Source: Blastomussa wellsi
Lineage: Eukaryota > Cnidaria > Anthozoa > Scleractinia > Plerogyridae
Reading direction: 5' to 3'
DNA: 64,000 bases
Assembly (NCBI GenBank): GCA_947652115.1
Contig: OX393571.1
Coordinates: 12,313,334 to 12,377,333 of the forward strand
Below are positions 43,016 through 47,560 of this stretch, piece after piece. Under the pieces are notes generated by a model. The model did not search any database, had not been told where the DNA came from, and saw only the letters and a list, made by a program, of their open reading frames with translations. The translations under genes were made by a program, and so were the position numbers. The first letter of the stretch is position 1, and each line of letters opens with the position of its first letter.

Positions 43016-44117
43016 GTATAACGATATAATTTGGTTTTATCAACTGGGTTGATAATGTCAATTGGCCACCGTAAAGAGATTCAAGAGCTGACGTTTCGAG
43101 CGTTAGCCCTTCGTCGGAGCGAATCCTTACCATTTGGTCCCGTCCGTGAATGAAACGCTTACTATTAGGTCCCGTCCGTGAATGAAACGCTTACTATTAG
43201 GTCCCGTCCGTGAATGAAACGCTTACTATTAGGTCCCGTCCGTGAATGAAACGCTTACTATTTGGTCCCGTCCAGGAATGAAACCCTTACTATTTGGTCC
43301 CGTCCGTGAATGAAACCCTTACTATTTGGTCCCGTCCGTGAATGAAACCCTTGCATCTGGGGATTGTGACCATTCAAGTGACCAGCATTTTCAAGTGGAA
43401 CTGTTTATTTTGCTGAACGAGGTGGTTCTAACTTTTCAGTTTGTTGACGAAACTCTCGTGCGTGACCATTCAAGTGTATGCCGCACAAGGGTTCGAACCT
43501 TTAATTCTGAATGAAACCCTGGTGTGTTGACCATTCAAATGAAAGCCATTGCGTAACTATTTCGTGCGGTACTTCAATAGAGATTATACTGTAAATTAAA
43601 CTGTATAAGGGGGTTCTTACTTTCAAGTATGGATGAAATCCATAGTGTGTGACCATTCAAATGAAAGCTATTGAGCAGTACTTCATTTTGTGCTGTCCTT
43701 TTTCAATATTTGACTCCTGTGCCTTCTTTTTTGGTCAGGTCTCTGGTCGCGTTGTCCCTCATCCTTTCCATGTTGCTATTCAAACCTGCTCCTCTGTACA
43801 TCCTAGATGAAGTAGACGCCGCCCTTGACCTGTCACATACGCAGAACATTGGCCAGATGCTCAGGGCCCATTTCAAGCATTCCCAGTTCATTGTGGTGTC
43901 TCTTAAAGACGGCATGTTTAACAATGCCAACGTGCTCTTTAAAACAAAATTTGTCGATGGTGTCTCCACAGTGACACGATATTCTCAGTCCCAGCCCTCT
44001 CGGGATGCAGATGGCGCCGGGGCACTTGGGCGGGGCGGGAAAACCGCTGAGAGGAATAGGACAAAGAGGCTGAGAGCTGACACTCCTGCCCAACCTCTCA
44101 CGCCAACAATTGGGTGA
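9575..44117 (+). CDS. SMC2: Structural maintenance of chromosomes protein 2 (condensin subunit SMC2)
   Basis: Thirty-three coding exons with conserved GT-AG borders and matching phases join into one open frame of 3,645 nt (1214 aa, close to the roughly 1,200 aa typical of animal SMC2). SMC2 pairs with SMC4 at the hinge to form the ATPase core of condensin I and II, which compacts mitotic chromosomes. Seen in order are the N-terminal Walker A head, first coiled-coil arm, hinge, return coiled coil, and the C-terminal head with signature LSGGQR and Walker [11 protein letters not shown]. No frameshift or stop was found. The gene spans 34.5 kb because its introns are loaded with mobile elements; intron 6 alone is 6.0 kb owing to a DIRS insertion. 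Exon coordinates are given in the five segment entries. Several donors are weak (GTTAG, GTTCA, GTTGG, GTTTG), but all exons match the family. Confidence 0.97.
9743..12433 (+). other. SMC2 intron 1
   Basis: A 2.7-kb intron. It contains a SINE (listed separately) and a mosaic of an ATCAATGT-ended repeat. That repeat starts near 10217 (CACCTATCAATGTAAATCCC) and shows its opposite end near 11015-11045 (GGGATTTACAATGATACTGT, then GTAGGTGCATTAAC). It is related to the MITE at 48882-50434. Between them are pieces with TGTCCGAAAAT motifs in inverted orientation. No coding exon is seen. Confidence 0.6.
11493..11797 (+). repeat. tRNA-derived SINE, full-length copy
   Basis: The head resembles a tRNA: box A-like GTGGCCTAATGGTTAGTGCG and box B GGTTCGAGTCC. 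A roughly 200-base body follows, with CAAGACACTTTACTCTCACA, AAATGGGTACCGGCGAATTT and CCCTGCGATGGACTAGCATC, ending near GGCCTGATGGGCCACTAGGC. At least six other copies or fragments lie in this window in both orientations. By family knowledge such elements are transcribed by RNA polymerase III and moved by a LINE. Confidence 0.85.
12665..12965 (+). repeat. Dispersed repeat rich in CTGGAAAGTCCTGGAA
   Basis: Repeated CCTGGAAA/AGTCCTGGAA words cluster at 12680-12780 and 12895-12940. The outer parts GGTTCATACGGGTCCTGG and CCCTGGAAAAGTCCTG...GGTACGAACCC are roughly inverted, suggesting a degenerate mobile element in intron 2. It gives spurious open frames on both strands. Confidence 0.55.
13230..13555 (+). 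repeat. Degenerate SINE copy in SMC2 intron 3
   Basis: It matches the body of the 11493 SINE (CACTTTACTCTCACCTCTCT, TTTAATGCTGGGGGTAACCC, AGCTCCGGCCTGATTGGCCA) but with many changes, a damaged tRNA-like head and an internal insertion near 13380-13420. An old copy. Confidence 0.75.
14872..14992 (-). repeat. DIRS 3' inverted terminal repeat with outer extension
   Basis: The inner part (14925-14992), including ATGCGCGCGAAACCAGAGCG, is the inverted complement of the 5' repeat at 19449-19518 with a few mismatches. The outer part (14872-14924) is unique to this end and reappears inverted in the internal complementary region. Confidence 0.85.
15049..15172 (-). repeat. DIRS internal complementary region
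   Basis: Read on the + strand, 15049-15133 matches the outer end of the 3' repeat in inverted orientation. From 15132 on, ATTCTACTTCGTCATTGG matches the outer end of the 5' repeat. The two meet at a shared ATT, exactly as in a head-to-tail circle junction. In DIRS replication models this segment templates the completion of the element's ends. Confidence 0.85.
15339..16568 (-). CDS. DIRS tyrosine recombinase (integrase)
   Basis: An open frame of 409 codons. The tyrosine-recombinase catalytic set is visible: first Arg in LSGQRVQTL (R243), HSTR (His353, Arg356), Trp379 in AGWSS, and the nucleophile Tyr389 in FARFYN. An N-terminal SAM-like core-binding region lies around residues 85-200. The first about 65-140 residues overlap the end of the RT frame in another phase, so the true start may be an internal Met or the product of frameshifting. 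By family knowledge it integrates a circular DNA intermediate without the DDE or endonuclease chemistry of other retroelements. Confidence 0.9.
   Translation of the reverse strand: MEAICALYVPSIFSYQQSIAKDSMGEGSRNYHCSKMANPNMVACLDENADRQSSTTTLQKEVAVSPKQPRNDSPSVSKTGAADVSLVWRSLESQGISTEASRIILQSWRSGTTTQYRIYHKKWESFCSRRNINPLQATLQDGINFLGELFTTGVGYSCINTARSALSSLIVLPGGVHFGSHPLVTRFVKGAFETRPSLPRYKEIWDVNSVLKVLATWNLGVELSLRDMSWKLTMLLALLSGQRVQTLKALTLTSMALTADKCVFTIDTPLKTTRPGKHLGRIEFLAYEPDKNLCVVRHLQAYIDRTSQLRGEADQLLIGHQKPHKPVSTNTIARWLKNVMTKAGIDTSVYKAHSTRAAATSAAKEKLVPIDTILSTAGWSSESTFARFYNKPIQDTAKNFGHELLHNSC
16139..18328 (-). CDS. DIRS reverse transcriptase - RNase H polyprotein with methyltransferase-like tail
   Basis: An open frame of 729 codons. 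RT motifs: [13 protein letters not shown] (140-152), [11 protein letters not shown] (183-193), [14 protein letters not shown] (217-230) and YIDD (249-252). RNase [10 protein letters not shown] (Asp415), Glu447 in NYLELLA, Asp472 in VDN, and Asp523 in EADKQSR. Residues about 555-610 ([32 protein letters not shown]) resemble the DIRS Dam-like methyltransferase region. The D/N-PP-Y/F catalytic motif reads F-PP-F here, so activity is doubtful. It overlaps the gag frame by 52 nt at its start and the recombinase frame by 430 nt at its end. Confidence 0.9.
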   Translation of the reverse strand: METTEKLEEKGGNQQKINTDDDIMPKLQLLQVNQFEGFIPTLIAYLVEQISCFKSGRLAKFVHCWQKITSDTEILQMVSGQYIEFDTKPCQTHTPTMQCFSAAENAIISKEVTSLLKKAVIVKTRHEPGEFISSVFVRPKKDGSHRMILNLKNLNKHVQYNHFKMDTLQSVISLITPNCYMASVDLKDAYYSVPIAVAHQKYLKFEWAGKLYQFTCFPNGLAFCPRKFTKLMKPAYAVLRQLGHINSPYIDDSYLQGGSYEECLANVLDTVKMFLSLGFILHPQKSIFTPTQKLVFLGFVLDSVQMKIYLTNEKIDKLQSVCTKLIKAPKTTIREVSRALGYMVSSFPGVMFGPLYFRQLEREKTLALRYSKGDYDAFMKVSEKACKELMWWNTHLEASYNVISHGEPSVVMTTDASSTGWGCALNDTSTGGHWTPEEARNHINYLELLAIYLALKSFSSILNGQHVKVMVDNMTALSDVNHMGTSSSEKRNDLAKEIWLWCAERNIWLTAAHIPGIENVEADKQSRQSHSQLEWTLDRTIFRDCLNVVKVVPNIDLFASRLNHQLQPYVSWHPDPGAVAVDAFHLSWKQYVPYMFPPFSLISRVLQKIQWERVQGIIIVPKWPTQTWWPVLMRMLIDNPVLLPCRKRLLFLPSSPEMIHPLYPKLELLMCHLSGDLLKAKEFRQKLQGSSCSPGDQAPQLSTEFTTRSGNHSAVDGTLIPFRPLYRMV
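18277..19404 (-). CDS. DIRS ORF1, gag-like protein
   Basis: An open frame of 375 codons starting 44 bases inside the 5' terminal repeat. Acidic N-terminal half ([20 protein letters not shown]), a central helical region ([20 protein letters not shown]) and a basic C-terminus ([14 protein letters not shown]). This matches the composition of DIRS ORF1 proteins, thought to be the structural nucleic-acid-binding component. It has no zinc knuckle. Confidence 0.82.
   Translation of the reverse strand: MANSTNSEDNPEGTGPPSTEEIEDDLLEESALENSDSLLSVLAKLNQNMDHMAGSMSAMGEAFATLSKQYPAKRDARSGNLNPLNGKTKKSRVEVSEEGETDSESDDADVHELLATNAENEAEGAKKSSASSQDSCKNDGEDELLKKLALDFSKDDKVSSPISKQLAEIINKRWASKLGENKVKETVEKYDRPENCEKLVAPKVNPEIWEKLSHYGKKQDLRLSAIQNMIVKVGAIIAQSTQTLMDFRSQGRKLDTSALLTAQIDAIALLGHTNYELSLRRREAIKPNLNKEYGSLCSSQTPVTTLLFGDKLQSQLTAIRASNRISHTAVHNSSKSSTKPPYRQKQSQPFLGKGHFQSKWKPQRNWKKKEETSKK
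19449..19518 (-). repeat. DIRS 5' inverted terminal repeat
   Basis: It contains GTGACCGCTCTGGTTTCGCG and GACTCCTTAGCGACATTGAC, the inverted complement of 14925-14992. It is followed by host DNA from 19519. Confidence 0.85.
20514..28828 (+). CDS. SMC2: SMC2 exons 7-16: ascending coiled-coil arm
   Basis: Exons: 20514-20606, 21169-21246, 21909-21971, 23249-23302, 24177-24272, 24830-25019, 25687-25741, 26441-26561, 28200-28255, 28769-28828. They encode residues 213 to about 500. Exon 7 gives [20 protein letters not shown], well conserved in SMC2. The remainder is Lys/Glu-rich heptad coiled coil, with the conserved [13 protein letters not shown] segment in exon 12. Exon 12 ends in phase 1 (ATCATGA then GTAAG) and exon 13 in phase 2, restored in exon 14. 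Exon 8 has a weak donor, GTTCAT. A copy of the exon 12 3' end and its donor is present in intron 12. Confidence 0.94.
20640..21060 (+). repeat. Dispersed repeat (GGTTTAGTATCACCTC family), copy 1
   Basis: It shares words such as CTTTTTGGTTTAGTATCACC, CTTCCTTAGTAAACTATTAG and AGTCAAAATATTGTGATGTA with 53030-53270 and 59515-59800. The first half, with GGCATTGAAAATGGCAGAGG, is shared with 59515-59640. It lies in SMC2 intron 7 and is non-coding. Confidence 0.7.
21535..21708 (-). repeat. SINE copy, minus orientation, with tRNA-like head
   Basis: The inverted complement of the 11493 SINE: TACCCATTTATACACCTGGG, GAGAGTAAAGTGTCTTGTCC, and a damaged head ending CAGTGCCTCCC. The 3' body past GGGGGTAA is missing. 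Confidence 0.78.
22110..22320. repeat. MITE with AATTACTTT / AAAGTAATT inverted ends
   Basis: Related to 29000-29235 and 44325-44570: all contain ACCAATCAAAA- and AAACCAATC-type motifs, a GTGCGCG-like core and ends with AAAGTAATT in inverted orientation. It lies in SMC2 intron 9. Confidence 0.6.
22322..22756. repeat. Repeat with CTAGCC/GGCTAG motifs and GACACTAAC / GTTAGTGTC ends
   Basis: The left end CTCGACACTAACGGTAG and the right end GTTAGTGTCCAGCACTG are inverted. The interior has many CTAGC/GCTAG words. A related fragment lies at 23410-23590 in intron 10 (CACTAGCCC words, end CGGACACTAACTTCC). Confidence 0.55.
24600..24745 (-). repeat. Dispersed repeat homologous to 63405-63555
   Basis: CATAGACAGTAGATTTTGTA, CTCGAGTTGAAATGTTTGGG and TTTTCAATCCCTCGGGAATC appear in opposite orientation near the right end of the window. 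The ends resemble GGCCTTAATCACAC. Confidence 0.65.
25000..25400 (+). repeat. Tandem duplication of SMC2 exon-12 end plus a CCCAGGGGTTTCAAAA minisatellite
   Basis: Bases about 25000-25150 and 25247-25400 are diverged copies. Each starts in exon-12 sequence (CCCTTGCAGACCAAATCAT), continues through the splice donor and ends in the minisatellite unit CCCAGGGGTTTCAAAA, of about 24 bases with about eight copies. The second donor copy (ATCATCG then GTAAGT) is intact. The true exon 13 follows at 25687. Confidence 0.85.
25912..26308. repeat. Large fold-back element (nearly 400-base palindrome)
   Basis: The arms start ATAGAGTGGTAAAGTG and end CACTTTACCACTCTAT. Inner landmarks in both arms are GCCCACTTGCCAAAAATCAG / TTTTTGGCAAGTGGGC and TTGTCTCTGTTCTAAAC / GTTTAGAACAGAGACAA, meeting at about 26108. 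There is almost no loop, so single strands could form a very long hairpin. In SMC2 intron 13. Non-coding. Confidence 0.85.
27176..28153 (-). CDS. Reverse transcriptase ORF of uncertain class (Penelope-like?), in SMC2 intron 14
   Basis: 325 codons open. RT motifs: [10 protein letters not shown] (motif A), [20 protein letters not shown] (motif B), [12 protein letters not shown] (motif C), and YLDIKI after it. No endonuclease or GIY-YIG domain is seen, and I do not find other ORFs of the element around it, so it is probably 5'-truncated near 28150 at a CCGGTA...TACCGG palindrome. The short palm motifs and lack of RNase H fit Penelope-like or related RTs rather than LTR elements. It is antisense to SMC2, and the open frame suggests it is young. 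Confidence 0.75.
   Translation of the reverse strand: MCLPVYTYRYINSMWIINNSLDVLRTLQDKQLSLNKLSTWDFSTLYTSLPHAKLKLQLHDLLERVFSTRGKSFIATNNYHTFWTNDKKSSKYSYFSCRELCCAIDFLIDNIYVRFGNSVFRQVIGIPMGTNSALLLADLFLHTFEYDFMLKTMKQDMSKAATFSNTFRYIDDLFSVNNANFGNCIHEIYPSELELKNTTLASNEVCYLDIKIIQGDDNTPCRISVYDKRDDFSFRIVNFPHMDSNIPANPAYGVYISQLVRYARICSSKLDFIDRLRGLSSRLHHQGFNTTALLKSFNKFFKRHGEIIRVKYDITLRELRSAVCD
29000..29235. repeat. MITE of the AAAGTAATT family
   Basis: CAATCACAAAGGACAGAGAC, CCAATCAAAACTTAAAGTGA and TTTTAAACCAATAACTGAGT align with parts of 44325-44570. It lies in intron 16. Confidence 0.6.
29303..31484 (+). CDS. SMC2: SMC2 exons 17-21: hinge domain
   Basis: Exons: 29303-29360, 29681-29761, 30092-30238, 30661-30783, 31403-31484, residues about 501-664. 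Family landmarks are visible: [65 protein letters not shown] and [17 protein letters not shown]. The hinge makes the SMC2-SMC4 dimer contact. The Gly-rich end is intact and split after phase 1 into exon 22. Confidence 0.95.
30855..31078 (+). repeat. Degenerate SINE copy, plus strand
   Basis: A weakly preserved head (GGTGGCCAAATTGTTAGTAC) and body (TTGATGGGCCACTATAGGCTC) of the 11493 SINE. It abuts an opposite-orientation copy at 31095. Confidence 0.65.
31095..31312 (-). repeat. SINE body, minus orientation, head missing
   Basis: GCCTAGTGGCCCATCAGGCC-type end, CCTGGATGGGTACTAGTCCA, GTTACCCCCAGCAGTAAATT and GAGAGTAAAGTG are present. The tRNA-derived head is absent. With the preceding copy it makes a head-to-head inverted pair in intron 20. 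Confidence 0.75.
31841..31915 (+). repeat. tRNA-like sequence, probably a SINE head or tRNA pseudogene
   Basis: GTTCTCGTAGCTCAGCGGAT carries an A box-like TAGCTCAGCGG, and GGTTCGATTCC is a B box. A 7-bp acceptor stem (GTTCTCG with CGGGGAC) is possible. The anticodon arm does not form a normal 5-bp stem and position 33 is not T, so I do not call a functional tRNA. It lies in SMC2 intron 21. Confidence 0.55.
32074..37015 (+). CDS. SMC2: SMC2 exons 22-29: descending coiled-coil arm
   Basis: Exons: 32074-32209, 32981-33105, 33329-33414, 33596-33703, 34131-34196, 35369-35446, 36252-36317, 36887-37015, residues about 665-929. Almost wholly charged coiled coil, beginning [16 protein letters not shown]. 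These exons were placed by frame continuity, acceptor and donor consensus, and position-by-position similarity to the family (for example [17 protein letters not shown]). Such coil is less constrained, so a small border shift is possible, but the phases agree throughout. Confidence 0.9.
34380..34800. repeat. Irregular repeats of GAGTATTC / GAATACGTGA
   Basis: Words such as GGAGTATTCGAGAGTATTCG, ATTTGAATACGTGA and ATTCAATATTGAATACGTGA recur at about 45-55-base intervals in direct and inverted form. No coding signal. It lies in SMC2 intron 26. Confidence 0.5.
35985..36250. repeat. Inverted repeat with GCAGTCGATTCCT arms, abutting SMC2 exon 28
   Basis: CTTTGCAGCAGTCGATTCCT and AGGAATCGACTGCTACGCAG are inverted. 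GTTTTCCACGCTTGAC occurs as a direct repeat at 36006 and 36211. The right copy runs to within bases of the exon 28 acceptor (CACGCTAG), so the splice acceptor may lie in element-derived sequence. Confidence 0.55.
37970..38773 (+). pseudogene. Penelope-like reverse transcriptase fragment inside the 2.0-kb element
   Basis: In-frame sequence upstream of the ATG at 38030 reads [20 protein letters not shown], then [22 protein letters not shown] (RT motif C) and ITFLDTTVF. The thumb-like part ends in [15 protein letters not shown] before a TAA at 38771. This is the Penelope-like RT pattern with the N-terminal fingers missing and no GIY-YIG domain after it. Beyond the TAA the same frame continues open into the next ORF. 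Confidence 0.8.
38774..39370 (+). CDS. SAP-like, membrane-segment ORF of unknown function in the 2.0-kb element
   Basis: The open frame follows the RT stop in the same phase ([20 protein letters not shown], then an ATG at 38879). Residues [19 protein letters not shown] plus [11 protein letters not shown] look like a SAP/HeH helix pair that binds DNA. A linker follows, then a long hydrophobic region ([20 protein letters not shown] onward) with perhaps two to three membrane segments. I do not recognise the protein. It may be a transposon accessory ORF or remnant. The stop is at 39368-39370. Confidence 0.45.
   Translation, partial: SEGILGGAHLKATWGVRAGLSLPCHQLRKEGSADDMTVALLREVLDEMNVTYRKNEKKAELVRKVKEARSAASDTTQDCDGGSAQTTKSSRKTLRLKWPIAYYYDEKKERLFYLLLHILFLLDTIGALIDFLVNMYVIFVLSTIWFVIARLGVAALFIYLQQIMLLLLAIPLFAKAQLLLPEFFCEGTMELLSVFGSL
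39934..44117 (+). CDS. SMC2: SMC2 exons 30-33: C-terminal ATPase half-head
   Basis: Exons: 39934-40134, 41040-41165, 42461-42612, 43739-44117. Exon 30 gives [20 protein letters not shown] and [12 protein letters not shown]. Exon 32 gives [20 protein letters not shown] and ends within the signature LSGGQR (about 1084-1089). Exon 33 gives [10 protein letters not shown] (Walker B, Asp1112-Glu1113) and [13 protein letters not shown]. The last roughly 40 residues, rich in Arg, Gly and Ala, are a poorly conserved tail. The stop codon is TGA at 44115-44117. Confidence 0.96.
40155..40403 (+). repeat. SINE copy in SMC2 intron 30
   Basis: Head TGTCCTAATGGTTTGTGCGT, box B TGTTCGAACCC, then the full body CACTTTACTCTCACGCTGCC and CCCTGCGATGGACTAGCATC, truncated at GGAGATAAGC. 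Close in sequence to the 11493 copy. Confidence 0.83.
40863..40896 (+). other. G-run tract with G-quadruplex potential
   Basis: Repeated GGGGTG units (at least five runs of four or more G separated by single T or TT) in intron 30 on the sense strand, so the pre-mRNA could also fold. Confidence 0.5.
41578..41865 (+). repeat. Tandem repeat of a 115-117-base unit containing a SINE piece
   Basis: Three starts of GAATTCACTTCTGTCTTTTC (41578, 41693, 41810). Each is followed by TTGGCGTGTATGATTGTAGT, and the first two also by the SINE body segment from CTTTACTCTCACGCTGCC to TTACTGCTGGGG. A SINE fragment has been captured into a tandem array in SMC2 intron 31. Confidence 0.8.
42966..43124 (-). mobile_element. 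Solo Penelope-like terminal unit (pLTR) inserted in the minisatellite
   Basis: Nearly identical to 49129-49286 at the 3' side of a Penelope-like copy. It is flanked by CCTTACCATTTG on both sides (left ending 42965, right 43125-43136), a 12-base target duplication visible because the array unit is repeated. It ends exactly at the border of the hammerhead-like motif. Confidence 0.75.
43079..43124 (-). ncRNA. Hammerhead ribozyme-like motif, copy 1
   Basis: On the minus strand: CCGACGA (core CUGANGA with U4 changed to C), stem II GGGCTAACGCTC, then GAAA, the self-complementary ACGT, and C as the cleavage site. Helix I can form between ATTCGCT and AGCTCTTGAAT. This is the layout described for hammerheads of Penelope-like elements, which act as dimers through the palindromic helix III. 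The U4 change may weaken cleavage. Confidence 0.55.
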
Positions 44118-44137
44118 AGGAAAATAGGTTTAGTGTT

Positions 44138-44718
44138 TAAGGTGCGTCCACACTAAGCCAGATAAATTTGAAAACCCAACTTGTTTTCTTCGGATTGGCC
44201 ATCCGCCCACACTAAAACGGTGCTTTTTGGTCACCGAAAACAGACCTTTGTTAAAATGTTATCCAAAGTGGATAAATTTGAAAACGCTAGTTAGGTGTGA
44301 GTAAAGACGACGGCGACGGAACGTTCTGAAAGCTAATTACTTTGACCAATCACAAAGAACGTAGACAATCCAGTGAACCAATCAAAACTCAAAGTAATTA
44401 CACGTGGCCGACACAAAGCGCGGGAAAACGTGCGCGCAAGTATGATTAGTTTTGGCTTTACTTTTGATTTGTTGAAAAAGTCGCGCGAGATTTTTAAACC
44501 AATCACTAAGCAAAGTAATTTAAGACCAAAACAAATGCGGAATTACTTTCAACATTGAAGTGAAAACCGCTCAAACGCGGCTTTGGTAATGTGTGCATGC
44601 CCTAGTGTACATTTTAGCGTTTCTGTAATCGTTATAGTGTGGACAGAAAACATTCTATCAGTTTTCTGGACAAACGCTGTTTTCAATTTTATCTGGCTTC
44701 GTGTGGATCTAGCCTTAA
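44138..44718. repeat. MITE with GTCCACACTAA ends, carrying a nested MITE
   Basis: The left end TTAAGGTGCGTCCACACTAA and the right end GTGTGGATCTAGCCTTAA are inverted, with TTAA at both borders. The second motif ATAAATTTGAAAAC is inverted at GTTTTCAATTTTATC. Nested inside, about 44325-44570, is a copy of the AAAGTAATT family (AAAGCTAATTACTTTGACCA to TTACTTTCAACATTGAAGTG). Related to 62020-62402. It starts 20 bases after the SMC2 stop codon and so may be transcribed in the 3' UTR. Confidence 0.7.
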
Positions 44719-46487
44719 GATTGTCTTCCCAGAAATGCTCTGGAAACGAAAAATGGTCAAGAATGTATCATGCCGTTTGCAGAGAATGGCGTTACAATCC
44801 CATTATCGTGTATCATATTGGCTGAGGTGCTATGTTCAGCAAGATTATTGTATTCCTTTCCTTGAAAAAATCACCTTTCCACAGAGTGCACCACGTGCCT
44901 TTCTCTATTTAGTCTTTTAATAATTTAATACCTCGTTTATCCCGCTTGCCTTTTTTTGTATGTTTTGTTATTGTATCGGAAGTTTAAGTATTGTATTGTC
45001 AGACACAACTTTTGAAAGTAATTATATTGTAATCTAACGTATGTAGTGCACAGTGTTGTAATGCCGTTGTATTGTTAGTAGTGCTTTTTTTTTTGCTTTT
45101 TTATTTATTTGTGCTCGTTTTTTTGTGTGTGTAAAAAATAAATTAAAAATAAAAACATATATATATATATATAAAAAAAGATTATTGTAGAAAATTCCAT
45201 AATTCTAATTGTGTAATCCCAAGGATTTGAGTATTCCATGCCTTGTAATTACAACAAGCTCACTCTACAAGGCGGGTAATTATCTCAAATACCAGTGATT
45301 ACCCCATGTGCGTTTGTACACTTCAGTGTACCTTGCTACCTTTCTATCGTTCTGTTGCATTTTATTTTCGATTTTTCGAGGCCTATGCTAGGCATCGTAG
45401 CGGTACAGGGATAAGCTTTTTTTAATTTTTTTAAAATACACACACTTATAATATTTACAGCACATATACTCATATTACTTACAATACCAATACAACTACT
45501 CACTCTACTTACACTACCACATCCATAGGTACAGGGATTGGCTGTTAAGTTGTCGTGTTCATGCTATTTCATCCCTTGCAAATGCTCTCACTGTCTTGCT
45601 TTTTATACTGTATTATTAAAACTATTTCGTTGTTATTATAAGCAACTTGTTATGAGTACTGTGTAAAATTACCATGAACATATTGAGTTGTCTTACACGA
45701 AGTGTGGCATCGCTGGATCCTCAGCCCTTTCAGTGGCTACCCAGGCTCCATTGATTCCACGCTTCGTGTAAGACAACTCAATTTGTTCAGGAGAGGACCC
45801 TGGGAACGAGGTTGTCTCAGCCAGTGTACTTGACTGTCCATGGAAAGCCATTCTTTTTATCGCGAACGTTTATTAATGTGCCATGCATTTAACTTGGGCA
45901 AGGGGGTATTTGGTTTTCACCTCCGCGCTTTTGCGGGGAATACCATTAAAAAAACTGATAATAAACCTTTGCTTTATGTCGGAAACCGTTTAAATATGGG
46001 TTTAAAAGAGAAAAAAAAAGAGATCAAAAGCCAGTTGGTAAACTTTGTAGCGAGTTTTCAAAAGCTGTCGTTTCGATCTTCAGCGCTCCGAAGGAACAAA
46101 AAGCAAACTGATGTAATTTCGGGTGACTTAAATATTTATCTCAGGTACTTGAGAGGGGTGGCTTTAAAAAGAGGTGGGTGGCTTTTTAATTAAGCAAAAC
46201 GTTGAGTGATTTTAAAAAATACCAATAACTTTAATCAAGAATTGTAATTTCTGCATACACTATTGATGCCAACAGCCTTGTATAAAGACGTAATTACAAC
46301 TTGAATCCTTAACTTAATAGCATAGAACGCCAAGGCCCGAGCCGCTAGGAAGTCTGTGAACATCGCCCCCACCCCCCCCCCCCCCCCACCACCACCACCA
46401 CCACCAAAAACAGAACTTCAGTAGCTCTGAATGTTTATTTTTGCCTTTTCCATCAAGTACTCCTTCAGAAAATCAATCTCCTTCAAC
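44719..46487. other. Region downstream of SMC2; no gene seen
   Basis: A poly(T)/AT-rich stretch (45080-45180) includes AATAAATTAAAAATAAAAAC and an (AT)n tract. AATAAA near 45138 could serve as a polyadenylation signal for SMC2 but is 1 kb from the stop. A perfect-armed palindrome lies at 45675-45789. An ORF at 45840-46193 is not recognised. A C-run and (CCA)n lie at 46370-46407. Confidence 0.5.
45675..45789. repeat. Short palindromic element
   Basis: Arms TTGAGTTGTCTTACACGAAG and CTTCGTGTAAGACAACTCAA are perfect inverted complements, extended by TGAACA/TGTTCA. The loop is about 50 bases, containing CCTCAGCCCTTTCAGTGGCT. Confidence 0.8.
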
Positions 46488-47168
46488 TACAGTGGAACCC
46501 CGTTAATGCGGTCACCAAAAAGTTTGATCGTATTTTAACGATTAGGCCGTATTGACGGGATTGGGTCAAATTTCATGACTGGTCCAGGCAGATAGATTTG
46601 TACTTCTAGTCAACTGTAAATTGTTTATAAATATTAAAACGCCCAGAATGCAGAAAGTTTACTCCATGAACAACTAGATTCTAAGATCGAAACAAGAACA
46701 GTCTTAGTTGTACATATCCTTCTCAAAACCAAAGGCCCCATCATGTTACATTACGTTAAGTAATATATCAAACACGAGAGACAGTGTTTCATCACATTTC
46801 CAAACACCGAGAAGAGAGTTGAAAATACGACGCGCAGCGGAGTACTTTTGACGAACTTCGGGGTGTTTGGAAATGTGATGAAACACTGTCTCAAGTGTTT
46901 GATATATCTTCTCAATCGAAACTATCACATTTCCAAACCACGGTTACGGTTCTGATTTCCTTTGTTTTAACGTGATGAATTATTAATGAATTTGAGAAAT
47001 ATTGTTTCTCAAGTTCTGCATCTGGTTTTTTTGGGGGGACAATTACGAATGCGTATTTGGTTCGAGTGGCCGTATTGGCGGGGTTTGCTTTTAAGAAAAT
47101 GTATGGGTGTTTCGCTGGGACCAATGAAAATTGACCGTAATAACGAGGTAAGGCGGGGTTCCACTGTA
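46488..47168. repeat. Non-autonomous mariner/Tigger-like element with a nested fold-back
   Basis: The ends TACAGTGGAACCCCGTTAAT and GCGGGGTTCCACTGTA are inverted and bordered by TA, with GCGGTCACC / GACCGTAATAACG just inside, the style of mariner-Tigger ends. No transposase frame remains. The interior holds a palindrome (46760-46908) with arms ATATATCAAACACGAGAGAC and TCTCAAGTGTTTGATATAT. Confidence 0.65.
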
Positions 47169-47407
47169 TTCCCACATCTAAACGTATTAGCATAGTTTTC
47201 CGTGTTTACATAACGTAACATGAACATTATTTATCCTTGAATTTTAGAGTAGCCTGTGAGACATATCTTCGAGAACTAAACAGAGAAAATCTATTTAAAT
47301 ACACAAAAATGTAAATACACACATAAAATAAATCTATTTACATGCATAACAAAACGTTAATTGTTGAATACATCGTTAAGTCTAAAAAGAGATCGCTTTT
47401 AGGAGTC

Positions 47408-47545
47408 TTCTAAAAGGCACGTGCCAAAATAAGGAACACCGGAGCACCACAGAACACCGGAACACCCCGGAACACCGGAACACCCCGGCACACCACAAAT
47501 ACCATAAAATGCCAATAAATTTCTGGTGTTCCGGTGTTCCTGGTT
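47408..47545. repeat. Repeats of GGAACACCGGAACACCCC
   Basis: A short tandem-like cluster of GAACACCGG/GAACACCCCGG words, closed by an inverted piece CTGGTGTTCCGGTGTTCC. No coding signal. Confidence 0.6.
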
Positions 47546-47560
47546 TTAGTACATGCCCTT

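Larger units (their letters stand above)
42640..43360 (+). repeat. Minisatellite, about 30-base unit, in SMC2 intron 32
   Basis: The unit core GTCCCGTCCGTGAATGAAA followed by CCCTTACTATTTG recurs roughly 15 times with variants. It is interrupted at 42966-43124 by a mobile unit. Degenerate units extend to about 43670. Confidence 0.85.

Noticed and set aside
45840..46193. 117-codon ORF, and a possible third hammerhead-like motif within it near 46060-46100
   Set aside because: The protein is unrecognised. The motif shows GCTGTCGTTTCGA but lacks a proper helix II, so similarity to the Penelope unit is too weak.
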